DNA from: Daphnia pulex
Lineage: Eukaryota; Arthropoda; Branchiopoda; Diplostraca; Daphniidae
Direction: 5' to 3'
Assembly: GCF_021134715.1 (NCBI RefSeq)
Contig: NC_060028.1
Location: 2,192,501 to 2,256,500, forward strand
DNA: 64,000 nt
Position 1 is the stretch's first letter; each line of letters begins with the position of its first letter. A program made the translations under genes and the position numbers. Shown piece after piece: positions 59,396 to 64,000 of the stretch. The notes under the pieces are model-generated. The model saw only the letters and a program-made list of their open reading frames with translations. It was not told the origin of the DNA and did not search any database.

Positions 59396-60162
59396 CACGA
59401 GGAATCATCTTTCATAATAACTTTTTTATGTCTGACTTTTTCTATTCTTAATTTACTGTTAGTCATCCTGTGATATATTCTTACTTTTAATGACTATGGC
59501 GTAATTCGTAATGTGTAACTCTGCATTGTGTTTTTCATCGTTAAGTCAAGTATTTTCTTTATTCTTGCTTTATATTTGAAAAATAAACTGATGTCTTTAT
59601 GGCGTATGCCTTTTCAGTAGCGATTGAATATCCCCCGTAGATGGCGGTGGGATCAAGTGCTTGGATATGGAATCACCCGGTTATAGAACCGCGCACAGGC
59701 CAGTTCTATAACTGGACCACCACTGTATACTAGAAATAGAGGTGCGCCTTACCTCCATTTCTTCTTATTTTTTTCCTAAGCTTACAATAACGCGATCGAC
59801 GACGAAAAAATATTAAAAAATAGGACAGGTCTTAAAGATTAACATACATTTATTTCAAAATTAACACAAATGTCTTTCATCAGAGTCATCAAACCTATGG
59901 ATGGTTACTGCGCTCAACGTTGAATCCTTCCATAAGCCCTCGATGACCATTTGCAAAATTTAGCTATTGATCCTTCTGGTGGGTGTGTCATTTACTAGCT
60001 GGTAAGGGCTTTTATAAGAATGTTTTCTCACCCGCTTGGAGTGCTGGTCTTCTAGCCCCTTCTAGCAGGTAGCGGCTGTGCAGCTGTGCTAATCACCGGT
60101 GTGTTACTCACTAATACAAAACACTTGGGAAAATATGCAAAATTAGGGCCTAGAATATCGGT
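59396..60162. other. Intergenic stretch, no gene seen
   Basis: About 770 bp between the Tigger-like relic and the TA-flanked element. No terminal inverted repeat of the Tigger-like element was recognised here. Confidence 0.4.
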
Positions 60163-60984
60163 TAGGGGAGACTGGAGTAAGACGCGACGGTTTTCGTTTG
60201 CCCCCTATATCTCCCAAACTAATCATTTAATTTCTTTAAAAAAAATTTTTATGTATTCCTTATTGTAATGTACCCCCCATATTTTTTGTATAATTTAATA
60301 ATGAACCATTTCCCCATAAAAGACCTTTAAAGTTTACTCAGATTTATGGGATGAGCCTATTTTGGGGGGTAAGTGAGGACACTGGGGTGGGTGGTGAGGG
60401 ACGTCCTCCATTTTCGCCTTAAAATTCATTAATAAAATTGAAAAAAAATTGAAAAAGTGTTCCTCTGCATAGACTCTTTGAGTTTATAAATGTTTCAATT
60501 TGATTATTGTGTTAATGAACCTTTTTTCTTATATAAACAAAACCCCTAATGGAGTAGTAGGATATCCTGCGTTGCCAGGTCAGGAAATCAAGCCTCTTTA
60601 AAATGCTGTACGCTGATTGGCCCGTAACTGTCACAAAATAGTCAAAAACAGCTGTCCCGATTTCCCGGTTTAGACACTTTTTTAAAAAAGTTAATACTGT
60701 CTAAACTAATTGATCTAAAATTATAATATTTGTTCCTAACGATCAAGAAATGATTTATCTATGGCGAAAATGGCGAAAACAAAAATAACTTTTAAAAAAC
60801 CTTTTTTTTAGTTTTGTCAATAACTCATACAGTTATTGACAAAACTCAACCAAATTTCATGCCAAAGTAGAATATACGTATTGAAATAACATACTAAAAT
60901 TTTTCTTAATTTTATTAATATCTACTATTTTTCCCCCTACTGCCCCTTTTGACCCGGTGTCCCGGTATACTCCAGTCTCCCCTA
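60163..60984. mobile_element. 822 bp TA-flanked inverted-repeat element (non-autonomous)
   Basis: TAGGGGAGACTGGAGTA at 60163-60179 is matched by its exact complement at 60968-60984. If the outer TA is a target duplication, the terminal repeat is GGGGAGACTGGAGTA, and the TA target is that of Tc1/mariner/pogo-type transposons. The inside (CACTGGGGTGGGTGG..., poly-A/T tracts) encodes no protein that I recognise. Confidence 0.7.
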
Positions 60985-62340
60985 TATCTTCAATACGAAT
61001 GTCCCCTTGGAAAAAATACGAATGATTGTGATGGAATGATTATTTAGCTATCGAATGAACCCAAGGGGGGGGGGGATTTTAAATGCTAAGATGTCATGAA
61101 AATACTGTTTAAAAAAAACATTTTTCCCATAAGCGCTCTGTTAAAAACGGACACTTTTTCGCGCGGAAAAAAAATTGGTTTTACGTTCGATTTTTTTTGC
61201 ACACTAAATTTATTCATAATTGCACCAAAATTGGTACAATCAGAGAATGAAAGATTTACCACAATTTCATATTTTTTAAATCTTTTATTTTCACCAGAAA
61301 TTGTGTTTACATGGGTTTTAAAAAAATCAAATCACTTTTTAACATGTCCTACACGATATTTTTCACGGGTATTTTGAACAGAACTATATTGTAATGGTAT
61401 AAACAGTGCTCACGAACGAAAATAACTGTTAATAATTTGTTTGGGGTTTTTTGGCCCAATTTGACTATACTATTATCTGGTAAGAAAGTGGCGAAAATAA
61501 TCAAATGAAGTTATTCTTTACTCAATAGATGGATAATTAGATGGCGGAAATAAGGAGGCGGAATAGAGTTTGCTGGAGGGGTGGCTTACAGAGTTACAGA
61601 CCCCGTAAAAATGTCATCATCTCTGAGAGAATCCCCGCCATATGGCTGCAGTATCCATAGGTTTGACGACTCTGCTTTCATACAATAATAAAATTAAGAA
61701 ATACGTAGTCCCATAAAGCCCGTGTGATACTGTGGCGACGGTTTTTTTTTTTTTGGGGGGGGGGGGAGGAGAAGAAGGTGCGAACTTTCAAACTTTGTCT
61801 CAGAAATTCCCCACAGGACAACACTCCTTACCAGGATCCAGGACGCAGGAGAAGCAGACGAATCTTACTTCGTGATCAAACGACCGGCTGACTATTGATG
61901 GTCAAACACGTACCCACCGCCAGATGTATTGACCGAAGGGCTGCGGATGATCTGACCCTCTTCTTGATTGCTCTCATGACTTCCGGGCTTCTGGCCGTCA
62001 TAATGTGATTATTCACCCGCACCCAACATTTGCTGCTGATGCTGGCCGTTATCCGTTTGGCGCTGGATGAATTTGGTTGGAGAACGACTCCTTCCTCTTC
62101 TTCTTCGCTGGATGCGTTAAGGTTGTTGTGTTGGAACAGGGTGGCGGCGGTGGCCAGAAATGCCGTCACGGCCCTTCACCCAATTCGTTCGATACCTCCA
62201 CTGGCCTTCTGGTATATATATGTCTTAGAATTACGGTATAGATGTCCAACTTGATCAATTCCAAGATGTTTCGTGTACTTTCAGAAGAACTAGGATAGCG
62301 ACCAGTTGCGCTATCGACCCATGGACGACCTAGGTATCAC
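60985..62340. other. Intergenic stretch, no clear gene
   Basis: AT-rich sequence with a T/G homopolymer junction (61743-61767) and a poly-G run near 61067-61076. A 97-codon minus-strand frame at 61876-62169 (with SEEEEEG and VMRAIKKRVRSS) is open but starts without ATG and resembles nothing I know. Confidence 0.4.
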
Positions 62341-62688
62341 CATTGGAGCAAAAAAGGTTCACTCCTGTAAGGACCCACTGCATTTGTTGGGCTCACGAAC
62401 AAAACATGAGCTGTAACATTTCCAAAAACGTAACGGTTTAAAAACGTGTATTTGCAAACTTCCGGTAATGTTGATGATTTTTCGTTCACTTTTTTCTTAC
62501 AATGAAGCACTGATTATTATAAAGTCTAAGTTAACATATTAAAAAAATATGATGAACCATTGGGCGATTATAAATAGCAAGGAACGGGCGAAACACACGA
62601 GCGACTAGATTACTAAACGCTAGAAATGTATATATTTGTTTACGATTATTTTCCCACACCAAATTTGTTTCCTTCACTAGCATGTGAA

Positions 62689-64000
<1,312 letters not shown>

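Noticed and set aside
61876-62169. 97-codon minus-strand frame
   Set aside because: Starts at GTG just after an in-frame stop, no homology recognised; too weak to call a gene.

Overview
The window looks like nuclear DNA of a cladoceran crustacean of the Daphnia type. This is an inference from four things: small introns (about 50-400 bp) with canonical GT/AG ends, animal gene families with arthropod-like sequences, dense gene packing in the first half, and many decayed transposons in the second half. I see no bacterial operon structure, no CRISPR array, and no rRNA or tRNA gene that I can support.

Region 1 (about 0.75-7.6 kb, minus strand) is one large gene for a protein of about 1,900 residues with roughly 24 C2H2 zinc fingers, most like the REST-type repressor Charlatan. 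A 4.5 kb non-coding, microsatellite-rich stretch follows (7.6-12.2 kb). Region 2 (12.2-25.6 kb) is compact housekeeping DNA: kindlin/fermitin (minus), IBA57 (plus), CDPF1-like (plus), RBM34-like (minus), mitochondrial IF-2 (plus, 11 exons), an acylphosphatase-like protein (plus) and eIF3k (minus). RBM34 and mtIF2 are head-to-head, and CDPF1 and RBM34 converge with 41 bp between their stop codons.

Region 3 (26.3-37.5 kb) is lineage-type DNA. It holds a 545-residue LRR protein of unknown role, a fragment duplicated from the 3' end of the Myt1 gene, and a trimethylguanosine synthase (TGS1) locus in which two methyltransferase domains have fused head-to-tail through a chimeric exon. It also holds a 3.36 kb block with 338 bp terminal direct repeats, carrying an ionotropic-receptor fragment and a secreted lectin-like gene. 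That block sits inside the inverted repeat of a DIRS-like retrotransposon remnant (33.9-39.85 kb).

Region 4 (40-62 kb) is mostly transposon debris and duplications: an inverted partial genomic copy of mtIF2 next to a 688 bp tandem duplication, a truncated chromodomain gene, two decayed Tnp2/CACTA-like transposase copies, a DUF4806-like gene, a decayed Tigger/Jerky-type transposase and a TA-flanked inverted-repeat element. Region 5 (62.7-64 kb, minus) is the 3' half of the Myt1 kinase gene, which runs off the right edge.

Exon borders were set by eye from splice consensus and reading frame. Where exon lengths summed to whole codons the models are firm; where they did not, the entry says so.
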